Positions 1 to 8,478 of a DNA stretch of 64,000 nucleotides are shown here, in pieces. Both the position numbers and the translations under genes were made by a program. Positions within the stretch are counted from its first letter, which is position 1, and every line of letters starts with the position of its first letter. The notes below the pieces were generated by a model. The model saw only the letters and a program-made list of their open reading frames with translations. It searched no databases and had not been told where the DNA came from. Location: NCBI RefSeq assembly GCF_002843235.3, contig NZ_CP031123.2, positions 3,472,001 through 3,536,000 on the forward strand, in the 5' to 3' direction. Source of the DNA: Providencia huaxiensis (GTDB lineage Bacteria > Pseudomonadota > Gammaproteobacteria > Enterobacterales > Enterobacteriaceae).

Positions 1-8
1 AGTTAGTG

Positions 9-311
9 ATGTTAAAGATCACCCAACTTGAACGTGTTGGGTCGATTTTATTCTTTTTAATTCCATTAATTATCTTATTAATTGTTGGGAAAGCTTTTGC
101 ATTTAATACACTGTACCTCTGGCAAGTATATTGTGCAGTTTATATCGTTGGGTTTCGTGTACTTTGTGGCAAGCTATCATCGCAACAGCAACAGCTAGCT
201 ATTCGTCGAGGCTGGGGAAACAACCGTTTTTATCGGCTTTCTTGGTGCTATCTTGTACTGTCTGTTGTCATACTAGTGGGATACAAAATCGTATCCCACA
301 CATCCGCTTAA
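9..311 (+). CDS. Small hydrophobic membrane protein, unknown function
   Basis: About 100 residues. Hydrophobic segments lie near residues 8-30 and 37-50, with another near 78-95, so two or three membrane spans are likely; the stretch between the second and third is basic and Gln-rich. The family is not recognised. A GTG at 6 and an ATG at 9 are adjacent possible starts. The frame is open to the left edge of the window, so the true start may lie upstream and the gene may be incomplete here. It converges on the Sel1-repeat gene with only three bases between the stop codons. Confidence 0.55.
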   Translation: MLKITQLERVGSILFFLIPLIILLIVGKAFAFNTLYLWQVYCAVYIVGFRVLCGKLSSQQQQLAIRRGWGNNRFYRLSWCYLVLSVVILVGYKIVSHTSA

Positions 312-314
312 TCA

Positions 315-1118
315 TTAGCTGGCTTTAAAACCGTACGATTTAATATAATCTTCTGCTAACTTTTGTGCTTGCTGTAATTCTTCAGGACTTAACTGAGCCG
401 CTATCTTATTTTGTAGACGATGACTTTCTGCGTTGCCACTGAACACTGCAGTTGCAAGCCATGCGTAGGCTTGCTGCAAGTTTTTCTTCACGCCGCGTCC
501 TTCAGAGTACATGACGCCTAAGCGGTCTTGAGACTTCGCATCTTTTTGTTTTGCGGCTTTTCTAAACCAAAACACCGCCTTTTCATCATCTAAATCAACG
601 CCACTGCCAATCGAGTACATTTGGCCTATTTGGAATTGAGCAAGTATATTTCCGCCTTGCGCTGCTTTTCTAAACCAAAATGCCGCTTTTTCTAAATTTT
701 GAGTGACACCTAGGCCTTGCGCATACATCATCGCCATATTGGTTTCAGCTCGGGTATCACCTTGTTCTGCGGCTTGCTCATACCATAGCATCGCTTTGTC
801 ATAATCACGACGTACACCAAAACCATTTACAAACATAGTGCCAAGACGGAATTGCGCATCTGAATTCCCTTGGTTTCCTGCCTTGATAAACCACTCAGCC
901 GCTGCTTTAGAGTCTTGAGAAACACCTAACCCTTTAAAATAACGTTCACCTAGCTGGAATTGGGCTTTAGGATCACCTTTTTGTGCTAACTGCGTAATTT
1001 GTTCAATCGAGGGTTCTTGTGCTGCTGTTGCCGGTGCTGGCACAGGGGTAGGTTTAGCGGTTAAAACGGAACTATAACAAATCGAGCCCAACAACAATAC
1101 TAACGCAATTCTTTTCAT
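315..1118 (-). CDS. Exported Sel1-repeat (TPR-like) protein
   Basis: A 267-residue protein with a clear signal peptide (Lys-Arg, a hydrophobic Leu/Val core, probable cleavage after Leu-Thr-Ala near residue 21), then a Pro/Ala-rich linker. Five consecutive Sel1-like repeats of about 36 residues follow, each with a G-x-G-V turn and an A-x-x-W-(Y/F)-x-K-A-A helix (roughly residues 40-225). Sel1 repeats are helical protein-interaction scaffolds, so the protein probably acts in the periplasm as an adaptor; no partner is visible. E. coli has yigM/metR next to yigL, so this gene is not part of the E. coli arrangement. Confidence 0.8.
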   Translation of the reverse strand: MKRIALVLLLGSICYSSVLTAKPTPVPAPATAAQEPSIEQITQLAQKGDPKAQFQLGERYFKGLGVSQDSKAAAEWFIKAGNQGNSDAQFRLGTMFVNGFGVRRDYDKAMLWYEQAAEQGDTRAETNMAMMYAQGLGVTQNLEKAAFWFRKAAQGGNILAQFQIGQMYSIGSGVDLDDEKAVFWFRKAAKQKDAKSQDRLGVMYSEGRGVKKNLQQAYAWLATAVFSGNAESHRLQNKIAAQLSPEELQQAQKLAEDYIKSYGFKAS

Positions 1119-1319
1119 CCTAAGGAACCCTCAACAGTGCAATATGCAAACTGTGAAAACAGTGCTATCCATTAATATCGACCTAAACACTCATCCCCCT
1201 AGTTTAAATTTACTTTTTGTCAGAAAAAATAGGAAAAATGGCCTAAATTTCACAAAAAGCACGTTTCGCTGCATTTTCGCTATGGGAACTTACGTTTTTC
1301 ATCTAATTGAGATAATAAA

Positions 1320-1350
1320 AAACCAGATAAACATATTGCCTATCTGGTTT
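1320..1350 (-). terminator. Terminator of yigL
   Basis: A ten-base inverted repeat (AAACCAGATA / TATCTGGTTT) lies just after the yigL stop. On the minus strand it is followed by a run of T (complement of the A run at 1316-1322), the form of a Rho-independent terminator. The rest of 1119-1374 shows no convincing gene. Confidence 0.75.
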
Positions 1351-1374
1351 CTCTATTTCAAATAACAAAATAAA

Positions 1375-2187
1375 TTATGCGTTATTAAGGTATTTATTTC
1401 TCAGATAACGAGCAACAGCATCATCACTATTCGAACCAATGACTTCCATGTGCGGTAACGCATCTTTTAGCAATTGATGAGCATTTTGCATGATGCAGCC
1501 TTTTCCAGCCATCGTCAGCATTTCTTTGTCATTCATGCCATCGCCAAAAGCAATACTATCACTCGGGGTATAGCCATGTAGTGCCGCAACTTGCTTCAGA
1601 GCCTCACCTTTAGAAACAGCACCAGCCATAACTTCTAAGCAGCTACGCAGTGAAAACGTGACATTCACTTTATCTTGCCAACGTGCTTGAATGCGCTGCT
1701 GTAAATCCACCAGCAAGTCATGGTCTTCACTAGTATAGTAAACCTTGCAGACCTCAGAAGTGACAAAGTCATGGCGCTCAAATAACTGATAGTTAAATAC
1801 CGATTCTTTAAAAAATTCTTTTTGTTCAGGGCTTTCACGGTTGATAAACCAATCATCACCATGGTAGTAGTTAGTGATAAGTTCAGGGTTATCAAATTCC
1901 ATCAAACACAACTCGTGAGCAATTTGAGGATCAACATTGTGCTCAAAAATTAAATCACCGCGAGTATTATGGATCCGGGCGCCGTTAGATGTGATCATAT
2001 ACGCGTCGATGCCTAAACCATCACGGATTTGAGCAACATCCACATGGTGACGGCCTGTTGCAAACACAAAATGCACATCTTGCGAAGTCACTAGTTGTTT
2101 CAAGGTGTCTTTTGTATAAGACGTTAAGTCATGATTGGGAGATAACAGTGTCCCATCTAAATCGGAAGCAACTACAGGATATTTCAT
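1375..2187 (-). CDS. yigL: HAD-family phosphatase YigL (pyridoxal phosphate/sugar phosphatase)
   Basis: A 270-residue Cof-type HAD hydrolase. Motif I is SDLDGTLL near the N-terminus, motif II is ATGRHH, and motifs III/IV are K-G-E-A-L and FGDGMND near residue 210. E. coli YigL dephosphorylates pyridoxal phosphate and sugar phosphates. A TTG two codons upstream could extend the frame, but the ATG at 2187 has AGGG at a good distance, and E. coli YigL also starts directly before the VVASDLDGT segment. The gene follows pldB with a 13-base gap, as in E. coli, so the two are probably cotranscribed. Confidence 0.9.
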   Translation of the reverse strand: MKYPVVASDLDGTLLSPNHDLTSYTKDTLKQLVTSQDVHFVFATGRHHVDVAQIRDGLGIDAYMITSNGARIHNTRGDLIFEHNVDPQIAHELCLMEFDNPELITNYYHGDDWFINRESPEQKEFFKESVFNYQLFERHDFVTSEVCKVYYTSEDHDLLVDLQQRIQARWQDKVNVTFSLRSCLEVMAGAVSKGEALKQVAALHGYTPSDSIAFGDGMNDKEMLTMAGKGCIMQNAHQLLKDALPHMEVIGSNSDDAVARYLRNKYLNNA

Positions 2188-2200
2188 ATTCAAACCCTAA

Positions 2201-3196
2201 CTAATACTGCTCAAAAAAATCACAGATAGCATTGAGCGCCATCGCTCTTAATGCATCCACTTCAAATAGGATTTCATGGTGTGCCCCTTCAATAATGAGA
2301 GGTAATTTTTCTTCTCGTCCTATTTGCGCTTTTTGCCTGCTTTGACAAAAAGCTTGTAGCTCTTTATTGCTGACCACTTTTTCTTCACTGGCTTCCAGCA
2401 CCATCAGTGGTACATCAATTTCTCCCGCTTTCGCAATTAGCTCATCGCCAATCACAAAACTTTCACGTAACCAATGGTAAGTTGGCCCACCTAAGCGCAA
2501 TTCGGGATAATCGGCATAATAGCGTAAGTAACGCCGATAACGCTCCGGGCTGTGTGTTAATACGTTGATTAAATAAGGTAACGGCTGCCATTTCCCCGTA
2601 GAAGCCGCATAGTCATTACGGACACTTTCGCGAGATTCGGCTCTATCAACAATAAAGCTCGCCATCCAACGAGGCATCGGTAGATTAATTCCAATCATCG
2701 GTGCACATAAAGTTGCTGCATCAAATGTGACGCTATCTCGCAATAAATACCCTGCTAAGATAGCGCTCCCCATTGAGTGAGCTAACGCGTAACATTTTGG
2801 ATAATGCCGATATTTAACTTCAAGCTCAATGAACTTTTCAAAATCATCAATGTAATCAGTGAACTTTTCAACATGGCCTTTTTGAGGATCCGCTAACATT
2901 CGCCCTGATCGGCCTTGGCCACGATGATCAATAATAAAAACATCATAGCCTAAATGATAAAAATCATAAGCCACTTCCGGGTACTTTACATAGCTTTCAC
3001 TGCGCCCTGGTGAAATGACAATTGCTTTGTGATGCTTGGGATGAATAAAACGGACATAGTGAATGGGAATATCATCAACACCTATAAATTGAGATTCTTC
3101 ACGGTGTTGCCAGAAATCTAAAAGTGGGCCATTTGTAAAAGCAGAAAATTGAGTTTCTCGATTCAGCCAACTCTCTTTTAGGTATTCAGGCGTCAT
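2201..3196 (-). CDS. pldB: Lysophospholipase L2
   Basis: A 331-residue alpha/beta hydrolase of the monoacylglycerol-lipase type. The nucleophile elbow is A-H-S-M-G-S near residue 142, an oxyanion strand with S-P-G-R-S-E-S lies near 82, and the distal His sits in EGAHHEIL near 305. E. coli PldB hydrolyses lysophospholipids at the inner membrane. There is no signal peptide. A good ribosome site (AAGGAAG) precedes the ATG. In E. coli rhtB and rhtC lie between recQ and pldB; here they are missing and pldB follows recQ after 20 bases. Confidence 0.92.
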   Translation of the reverse strand: MTPEYLKESWLNRETQFSAFTNGPLLDFWQHREESQFIGVDDIPIHYVRFIHPKHHKAIVISPGRSESYVKYPEVAYDFYHLGYDVFIIDHRGQGRSGRMLADPQKGHVEKFTDYIDDFEKFIELEVKYRHYPKCYALAHSMGSAILAGYLLRDSVTFDAATLCAPMIGINLPMPRWMASFIVDRAESRESVRNDYAASTGKWQPLPYLINVLTHSPERYRRYLRYYADYPELRLGGPTYHWLRESFVIGDELIAKAGEIDVPLMVLEASEEKVVSNKELQAFCQSRQKAQIGREEKLPLIIEGAHHEILFEVDALRAMALNAICDFFEQY

Positions 3197-3216
3197 CCAA
3201 CAGCTTCCTTATTTAT

Positions 3217-5043
3217 TCATTCATAACCTTCAAGATGGTCTTGGATAAGTGCCATAAATGCCACCCCAAAACGTTCGAGTTTGCGTTCGCCAACACCATT
3301 AATTAACAATAATTCAGCTGGTGAAGTCGGAGTATGCTCAGCCATTTCAATCAATGTTGCATCATTAAACACCACAAATGGCGGAATATTTTCTTCATCT
3401 GCAATGGATTTACGCAGTTTACGCAGTTTCGCAAAGAGCTTTTTATCATAATTGCCATGATAGATTTTGTTTTGTTGATTACGGCTTTTTACCACTAAAA
3501 CACGCGGAACGGCGAGTTTCAGTGTCGCCTCACCCCGTAAAATAGGCCTTGCAGCCTCAGTTAATTGAAGCGCTGAAAAATGCGTAATATTCTGGGTGAT
3601 CATTCCCAAATGGATCAGTTGACGGATCACGCTGACCCAGTGCTCATTCGTTTGCTCTTTACCAATACCGTAAACAGGTAATTTATCATGACCTAATTCG
3701 CGGATACGCTGATTATTCGCACCACGCAATACCTCTACAATATAGCCGATACCAAAGCGCTGACCAACACGATAAATGCAAGACAGCGCTTTTTGCGCAT
3801 CCACTAACCCATCGTACTGTTTTGGTGGATCTAAGCAAATATCACAGTTACCACAAGGTTGCTGGCGATTTTCACCAAAATAATTAAGTAGCACCAAACG
3901 ACGGCAGGTTTGCGCTTCTGCAAAAGCCGCGATAGCATTCAGCTTATGTCGTTCAATATCTTGCTGCATACCCGCTGGTTTTTCTTCAAGACAACGACGT
4001 AACCATGCCATATCTGCTGGGTCATAAAATAAAATGGCTTCGGCTTCAACACCGTCGCGCCCTGCTCGCCCTGTTTCTTGATAATACGCTTCGATATTAC
4101 GCGGAATATCGAAATGAGCGACAAAGCGAACGTTTGATTTGTTAATTCCCATTCCAAAAGCGACTGTCGCCACAACAACTTGTAAGTTATCTTTTAGAAA
4201 TGCGTCTTGTACCCATTCACGTTGTGCAGCGTCTAACCCTGCATGGTAAGCTGCGACACTTAAGCCGCGTTTTTGCAAGCGCTCTGTCGTTTCTTCAACC
4301 TTATTGCGACTATTACAATAAACAATACCCGCTTTACCTTTTTGGCCTTTAATAAAAAACCAAAGTTGGTCTAACGGCTTATATTTTTCGACTAAGGTAT
4401 AACGAATATTTGGCCTATCAAAGCTACTCACATGGACGAGTGGCTCATGTAGCTCTAATAAACGAATAATATCTGCACGAGTGGTTTCATCCGCAGTCGC
4501 GGTTAGCGCCATCACGGGTACATTGGGCAATGATTGCCGTAATTGGCCTAGTGCGCGATATTCAGGGCGAAAATCATGTCCCCATTGGGAAATACAGTGG
4601 GCTTCATCCACCGCTAGCAAGGTGATATTCCATCCTGCTAATTGGCTTAGAAAATAGTCAGTTAACAACCTTTCAGGGGCAACATACAGTAGTTTTATTT
4701 CCCCTTGGCTGCACATTTCCATGATTTGGCGCTGCTCTTGTGACGTTTGCGATGAATTTAAACACGCAGCATTAACCCCATGTAACCGCAATTGGTCAAC
4801 TTGGTCTTTCATTAATGATATTAATGGCGAAACGACCAGTGTGACGCCCTCTTTAACTAAAGCAGGAACTTGATAGCAAAGGGATTTCCCGCCCCCAGTT
4901 GGCATTAACACTAAGCAATCACGGTTATCCAGGATAGCCCCAATGACGGCATCTTGCCCAGGGCGAAATGACTGATAACCAAATGTACTATTGAGCACAT
5001 TTTCAGCCAATGAAAGTTGGTTAATGACGCAAGCAGTGGACAC
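3217..5043 (-). CDS. recQ: ATP-dependent DNA helicase RecQ
   Basis: A superfamily 2 3'-5' helicase acting in RecF-pathway recombination. With the chosen GTG start at 5043 the protein is 608 residues, against 609 in E. coli; GAGGAAG lies just upstream of that GTG. The frame stays open 12 codons further up, but the extra residues resemble nothing in the family. Walker A (GGGKS) is near residue 50, DEAH near 146, the SF2 arginine-finger region is [10 protein letters not shown], the RQC zinc site is C-x16-CGNCDIC, and a C-terminal HRDC domain carries the [12 protein letters not shown] helix-hairpin. Confidence 0.95.
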   Translation of the reverse strand: MSTACVINQLSLAENVLNSTFGYQSFRPGQDAVIGAILDNRDCLVLMPTGGGKSLCYQVPALVKEGVTLVVSPLISLMKDQVDQLRLHGVNAACLNSSQTSQEQRQIMEMCSQGEIKLLYVAPERLLTDYFLSQLAGWNITLLAVDEAHCISQWGHDFRPEYRALGQLRQSLPNVPVMALTATADETTRADIIRLLELHEPLVHVSSFDRPNIRYTLVEKYKPLDQLWFFIKGQKGKAGIVYCNSRNKVEETTERLQKRGLSVAAYHAGLDAAQREWVQDAFLKDNLQVVVATVAFGMGINKSNVRFVAHFDIPRNIEAYYQETGRAGRDGVEAEAILFYDPADMAWLRRCLEEKPAGMQQDIERHKLNAIAAFAEAQTCRRLVLLNYFGENRQQPCGNCDICLDPPKQYDGLVDAQKALSCIYRVGQRFGIGYIVEVLRGANNQRIRELGHDKLPVYGIGKEQTNEHWVSVIRQLIHLGMITQNITHFSALQLTEAARPILRGEATLKLAVPRVLVVKSRNQQNKIYHGNYDKKLFAKLRKLRKSIADEENIPPFVVFNDATLIEMAEHTPTSPAELLLINGVGERKLERFGVAFMALIQDHLEGYE

Positions 5044-5153
5044 AAACTTCCTCAATCGATAAAACAAGTCGCTGCCCAATTGAGCAGCGAATTTGTTGAT
5101 TTATGACTTGGTATACAACTCAGAACTGAATAGAGAACTGAGTTTTTCTTCCA

Positions 5154-6047
5154 TTACAACATATCGTTTAGCATAACACCGATACCAAAACGTGTTTGGC
5201 GATAATTGTAGTCTATCATCGACTCGCCATATCCGCTAAACAACTGGGTATAAAAACGCACATGTTTACTAATTGGATAGCTCCACCCCAACTCGGCGCC
5301 ACCATAACCCGTATTCCAGTTATAACGCCCAGTTGTAGTAAATACGCTGTCTCCCAATGCATACCCTACTTTTAAGCGATAGTAGCCCATATATTTGGTA
5401 ATATCGGAATTATCATCTCGCCCTTCACTTTCATGAATGCGGTACCAAGGTTTAAGGTCAACTTGCCAGTTACCATTTTGCGCCATCGCTCTCACATATA
5501 CTCGGTTCCAGCTGCGAGAGGTTGGTTCTGAACGCCCATTTGACTCGTGGTTAAAGCCCGTTTCAAACTCACGTAACGTCCAACCCGCAAATTGGTAATC
5601 GGTTAGCCAGCCAACAAACACTTGAGGCTCATAGTTGGTTTCTCTAAATGGTGAAGACTCTTTTTTATTACTTAACTGCCACCAAGAACGTTGAGTATAA
5701 GAAACGGCTAAAATAGAGTCATCACCAGCAATACCCGCCCATAAAGGAAAAGCTAAACTTAATTGAAATTTAACTTCATCCTTTAACGCATCATCACCCC
5801 AATTGTAGCTAGAAATCGCATTTTTATTCATCGATGAAGTATAGGTATAAATGATGTAATTCGATTCATACGGGTACAATACAAATGGGTTATCGTGGTG
5901 CTGTAGTAACCCTGAAATGATGCTACCACGAATTGGTAGGGTATTTTTTACATCGTCAACAGGCTGAATATCTGTATTTTCGGCTGCAAACAGTGAAGCA
6001 GACCAAAAGCTGAGCACTGCACTTAACAAAATCGGTAAAGCGCGCAT
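5154..6047 (-). CDS. pldA: Outer membrane phospholipase A (OMPLA)
   Basis: A 297-residue outer-membrane beta-barrel enzyme that removes acyl chains from phospholipids misplaced in the outer leaflet. It has a signal peptide (about 20 residues, cleavage after F-A-A). The catalytic His-Ser pair is in the conserved segment GFNHESNGRS (near residue 162), and alternating aromatic strands end in a C-terminal barrel strand. The length is close to the E. coli enzyme (289). It is transcribed toward recQ, as in E. coli, and is divergent from yigI. Confidence 0.93.
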   Translation of the reverse strand: MRALPILLSAVLSFWSASLFAAENTDIQPVDDVKNTLPIRGSIISGLLQHHDNPFVLYPYESNYIIYTYTSSMNKNAISSYNWGDDALKDEVKFQLSLAFPLWAGIAGDDSILAVSYTQRSWWQLSNKKESSPFRETNYEPQVFVGWLTDYQFAGWTLREFETGFNHESNGRSEPTSRSWNRVYVRAMAQNGNWQVDLKPWYRIHESEGRDDNSDITKYMGYYRLKVGYALGDSVFTTTGRYNWNTGYGGAELGWSYPISKHVRFYTQLFSGYGESMIDYNYRQTRFGIGVMLNDML

Positions 6048-6203
6048 TAGTCATTCCTATTTTCAACATCGTCCAAAAAAAAGTTTGTCCTATTTTACAC
6101 ACAAAACTAAATAACTGTTGAAAGATTATTCATTCGTTTGTTAGAGACATCATTTACACATAATGTTAACTTATTATTTACATATTTTTAAAGGATGAAA
6201 ACG

Positions 6204-6674
6204 ATGAATGACCGTACTTATACTTTAGAAGAAGCCAGTGAGTTAATGAGCCATGCTTTTATTTATAAAATGCCATTTAACCAGCTACTTGGTATTAAAT
6301 TAATGAGTCTAAATGATGATTTTGTTCAGCTTAGCATTGAGAATCGTCAGCAATTAATTGGTAATTTCACTCAAAACATCCTACATGGCGGTGTGATCGC
6401 TTCGATTTTAGATGTTGCAGGGGGCATGGTGTGCATTAACCGTATTTTGCAGCGAATTAACCCATTAACCCATACTGAGATTGTCGACAAAATGTCCCGT
6501 ATGGGGACAATTGACCTACGAGTTGATTATTTACGCCCCGGTCGAGGCCAACTTTTTACCGCCAGTGCCAGCTTATTAAGAGACGGTAATAAAATAGCCG
6601 TTACCCGCTGTGAGCTTCATAATGAAAATAATCAACATATTGCGACAGCAACGGCAACTTATCTAGTTGGGTAG
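6204..6674 (+). CDS. yigI: Hotdog-fold thioesterase YigI
   Basis: A 156-residue PaaI/YigI-type hotdog protein. The signature is NILHGGVIASILDVAGG near residue 60, where HGG and the following helix form the acyl-CoA binding and catalytic site, and a later VDYLRPGRG strand completes the fold. Members hydrolyse acyl-CoA thioesters; E. coli YigI was reported as a medium-to-long-chain acyl-CoA thioesterase. An ATG at 6195 is closer to the AAAGGA site (6190-6195) than translation allows, so the ATG at 6204, eight bases downstream, is chosen. Confidence 0.85.
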   Translation: MNDRTYTLEEASELMSHAFIYKMPFNQLLGIKLMSLNDDFVQLSIENRQQLIGNFTQNILHGGVIASILDVAGGMVCINRILQRINPLTHTEIVDKMSRMGTIDLRVDYLRPGRGQLFTASASLLRDGNKIAVTRCELHNENNQHIATATATYLVG

Positions 6675-6759
6675 AAATAGAATATAAATAATTAGTCACC
6701 TGCTAAACTAATAACTTGTAAAAAAACCTGAGCAATGTCACATTAGTGGTATCAAAAAT

Positions 6760-6780
6760 CGAGCCGCTTAAGTCGGCTCG
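6760..6780 (+). terminator. Hairpin after yigI, possible terminator
   Basis: A seven-base perfect stem (CGAGCCG / CGGCTCG) with a seven-base loop lies between yigI and rarD. It lacks a T run, so intrinsic termination is uncertain; it may mark a 3' end or a pause. Confidence 0.4.
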
Positions 6781-6831
6781 GTCTCTCTGTATAAGTTTCT
6801 TTTAGTCTTTAATTCAATTTCAGAGCCAACA

Positions 6832-7725
6832 ATGAGCCAGCAAAATACTACCAAAGGCGTGTTATGTGCCTTAGGCGCCTATTTTATTTGGGGTGTCGCA
6901 CCTATTTATTTTAAAAGCATCCAAGAAGTGCCCGCAGAAGAAATTCTGACTCATCGTATTATTTGGTCATTTTTCTTTATGATTTTATTATTAACCGTTT
7001 CAAGGCATTGGAGCTATGTCCGCCAAGTACTGAAGCAACCAAAGAAAATATTAGTTCTTGGTGTGACTGCAACGACGATTGCTTGTAACTGGTTAATTTA
7101 TATTTGGTCAGTTAATAATGGTTATATGCTACAAGCTAGCTTAGGCTACTTTATCAACCCACTAGTTAACGTACTGTTTGGAATGTTATTCTTACAAGAA
7201 CGTTTTCGTCGTATGCAGTGGATTGCTGTTGGTCTTGCATTAACGGGTGTCTTGATCCAGCTATGGCAATTTGGCTCAGTACCTGTGATAGGGCTAAGTT
7301 TGGCTGTTACATTTGCCACCTACGGCTTATTACGCAAAAAATTAGGTGTCGATGCACAAACAGGAATGACATTCGAAACACTTTGGCTTCTTCCTGTCGG
7401 TATAATCTTCTTATTATTTTTTGCAGATAGTCCAACTAGCGATATGGCAATGAATGATTGGCATTTGAATGCCCTGCTAATTGCCGCAGGGGTAATTACT
7501 ACGGTGCCACTGTTACTCTTTACAGAAGCCGCTAACCATTTAAGACTTTCAACTCTAGGCTTTTTCCAATATATGGGGCCAAGTATTATGTTCTTACTTG
7601 CCGTCTTTGTGTACGGTGAAGTCATGACATCTGAATTGTTAGTCACTTTTGGGTTTATCTGGGTTGCATTAATTTTATTTACATTAGATGCTTTATATAC
7701 TCAGCAAAAACTGAGAAGAAAATAA
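6832..7725 (+). CDS. rarD: EamA-family permease RarD
   Basis: A 297-residue inner-membrane protein with ten predicted hydrophobic spans arranged as two EamA halves. The N-terminal GVLCALGAYFIWGVAPIYFK segment is typical of RarD proteins, named for the chloramphenicol-sensitive RarD entry in E. coli; the substrate is unknown. It is in the same strand order with yigI as in E. coli. After it, synteny with E. coli breaks until uvrD. Confidence 0.9.
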   Translation: MSQQNTTKGVLCALGAYFIWGVAPIYFKSIQEVPAEEILTHRIIWSFFFMILLLTVSRHWSYVRQVLKQPKKILVLGVTATTIACNWLIYIWSVNNGYMLQASLGYFINPLVNVLFGMLFLQERFRRMQWIAVGLALTGVLIQLWQFGSVPVIGLSLAVTFATYGLLRKKLGVDAQTGMTFETLWLLPVGIIFLLFFADSPTSDMAMNDWHLNALLIAAGVITTVPLLLFTEAANHLRLSTLGFFQYMGPSIMFLLAVFVYGEVMTSELLVTFGFIWVALILFTLDALYTQQKLRRK

Positions 7726-7779
7726 CGGATAATGGTTTTCAGAAATTCAGATAGCCGATAAATAGCGCTAATATTAAAT

Positions 7780-7814
7780 ACCGACTCTCGTTTTATATTT
7801 TAAACGAAGTCGGT
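7780..7814 (+). terminator. Terminator of rarD
   Basis: ACCGACT ... AGTCGGT flanks an inner CGTTT/AAACG stem, giving an interrupted hairpin, followed by GTTTCATT. It lies 54 bases after the rarD stop. Confidence 0.6.
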
Positions 7815-8148
7815 GTTTCATTATATGGAACTTAAATAGTTAAATTAATTAATGCAAACAGGCTATTTAATTAAATACTCAATTCCTCATCTACCTTGTA
7901 CTAAATTAAGCTTAAATTAAATCTCTTTGTTCTTATCTATATATGTCATTGAAGATAAATAAATTTAGTCAAAATAATCAACAAGTTAAACAACAAAATT
8001 TCATCTTGATTTTCTATACATAATGGCTATCATTTAACTTATCTTAAATCCACTTCAATTAATAAACATATCCATCAAACAACCCTTTGAAATAAAAGTA
8101 GTTGTTTATTTTTTTCAATTAATGATTGCTTAATAGGAACTTGGTAAT
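7815..8148. other. Non-coding stretch with a second terminator-like hairpin
   Basis: AT-rich DNA without a credible ORF. A seven-base stem (AAACAAC at 8077-8083, GTTGTTT at 8101-8107) is followed by A and seven T residues on the plus strand, the form of an intrinsic terminator. A weak promoter-like pair (TTGATT, 17 bases, ATCATT) lies near 8008-8036. A short RNA ending near 8115 is possible but unproven. Confidence 0.35.
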
Positions 8149-8154
8149 TATATT
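8126..8154 (+). promoter_or_regulatory. Predicted sigma-70 promoter for the permease transcript
   Basis: TTGCTT at 8126-8131 and TATATT at 8149-8154 are separated by exactly 17 bases. The implied start near 8161 gives a leader of about 318 bases before the permease start codon. Confidence 0.5.
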
Positions 8155-8160
8155 GTACGC

Positions 8161-8478
8161 CGCTTGTATTCACCCCAGCGGATGGTGATGGTCCGATTCA
8201 TCACTGACGTTTCATTAAAGTGCGCACGATGACATTTCATTTGAAAAATGTCCTGGTGCGAGGTTTTCTGAAATTGAATGCAGACGGTTCTAAAATTTAA
8301 TTTTATACAATCATGTAGCGTTAAGACTCTAAATAGTTCGAAAACATAACTAGGCGGCGAGCAAAGCCAACAACGTTGTAATTCGAAGTATGACGAGTAC
8401 GGCTGCATTTTAGGTTCACTCGGCCTGAACATTCAGACAGAGTTGACGTTGTTAAAGGCTTTTGGGAAGGGCTTAAAA
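8161..8478 (+). promoter_or_regulatory. Long structured 5' leader of the permease gene
   Basis: No coding frame with a good ribosome site is visible. The segment can fold: CCGCT...AGCGG near 8161-8185, and a strong hairpin at 8223-8260 with CGCAC/GTGCG outer and GACATTT/AAATGTC inner stems separated by a symmetric three-base internal loop. A palindromic ACAACGTTGT lies near 8370. The minus-strand ORF across it looks spurious. It does not match a riboswitch class I can identify. Confidence 0.4.

Noticed and set aside
1144..1365. Plus-strand 73-codon ORF
   Set aside because: It has no ribosome site and runs into the yigL terminator hairpin.
8148..8432. Minus-strand 94-codon ORF in the permease leader
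   Set aside because: No ribosome site, atypical Cys/His/Arg-rich composition, and it overlaps a structured leader with a good plus-strand promoter.
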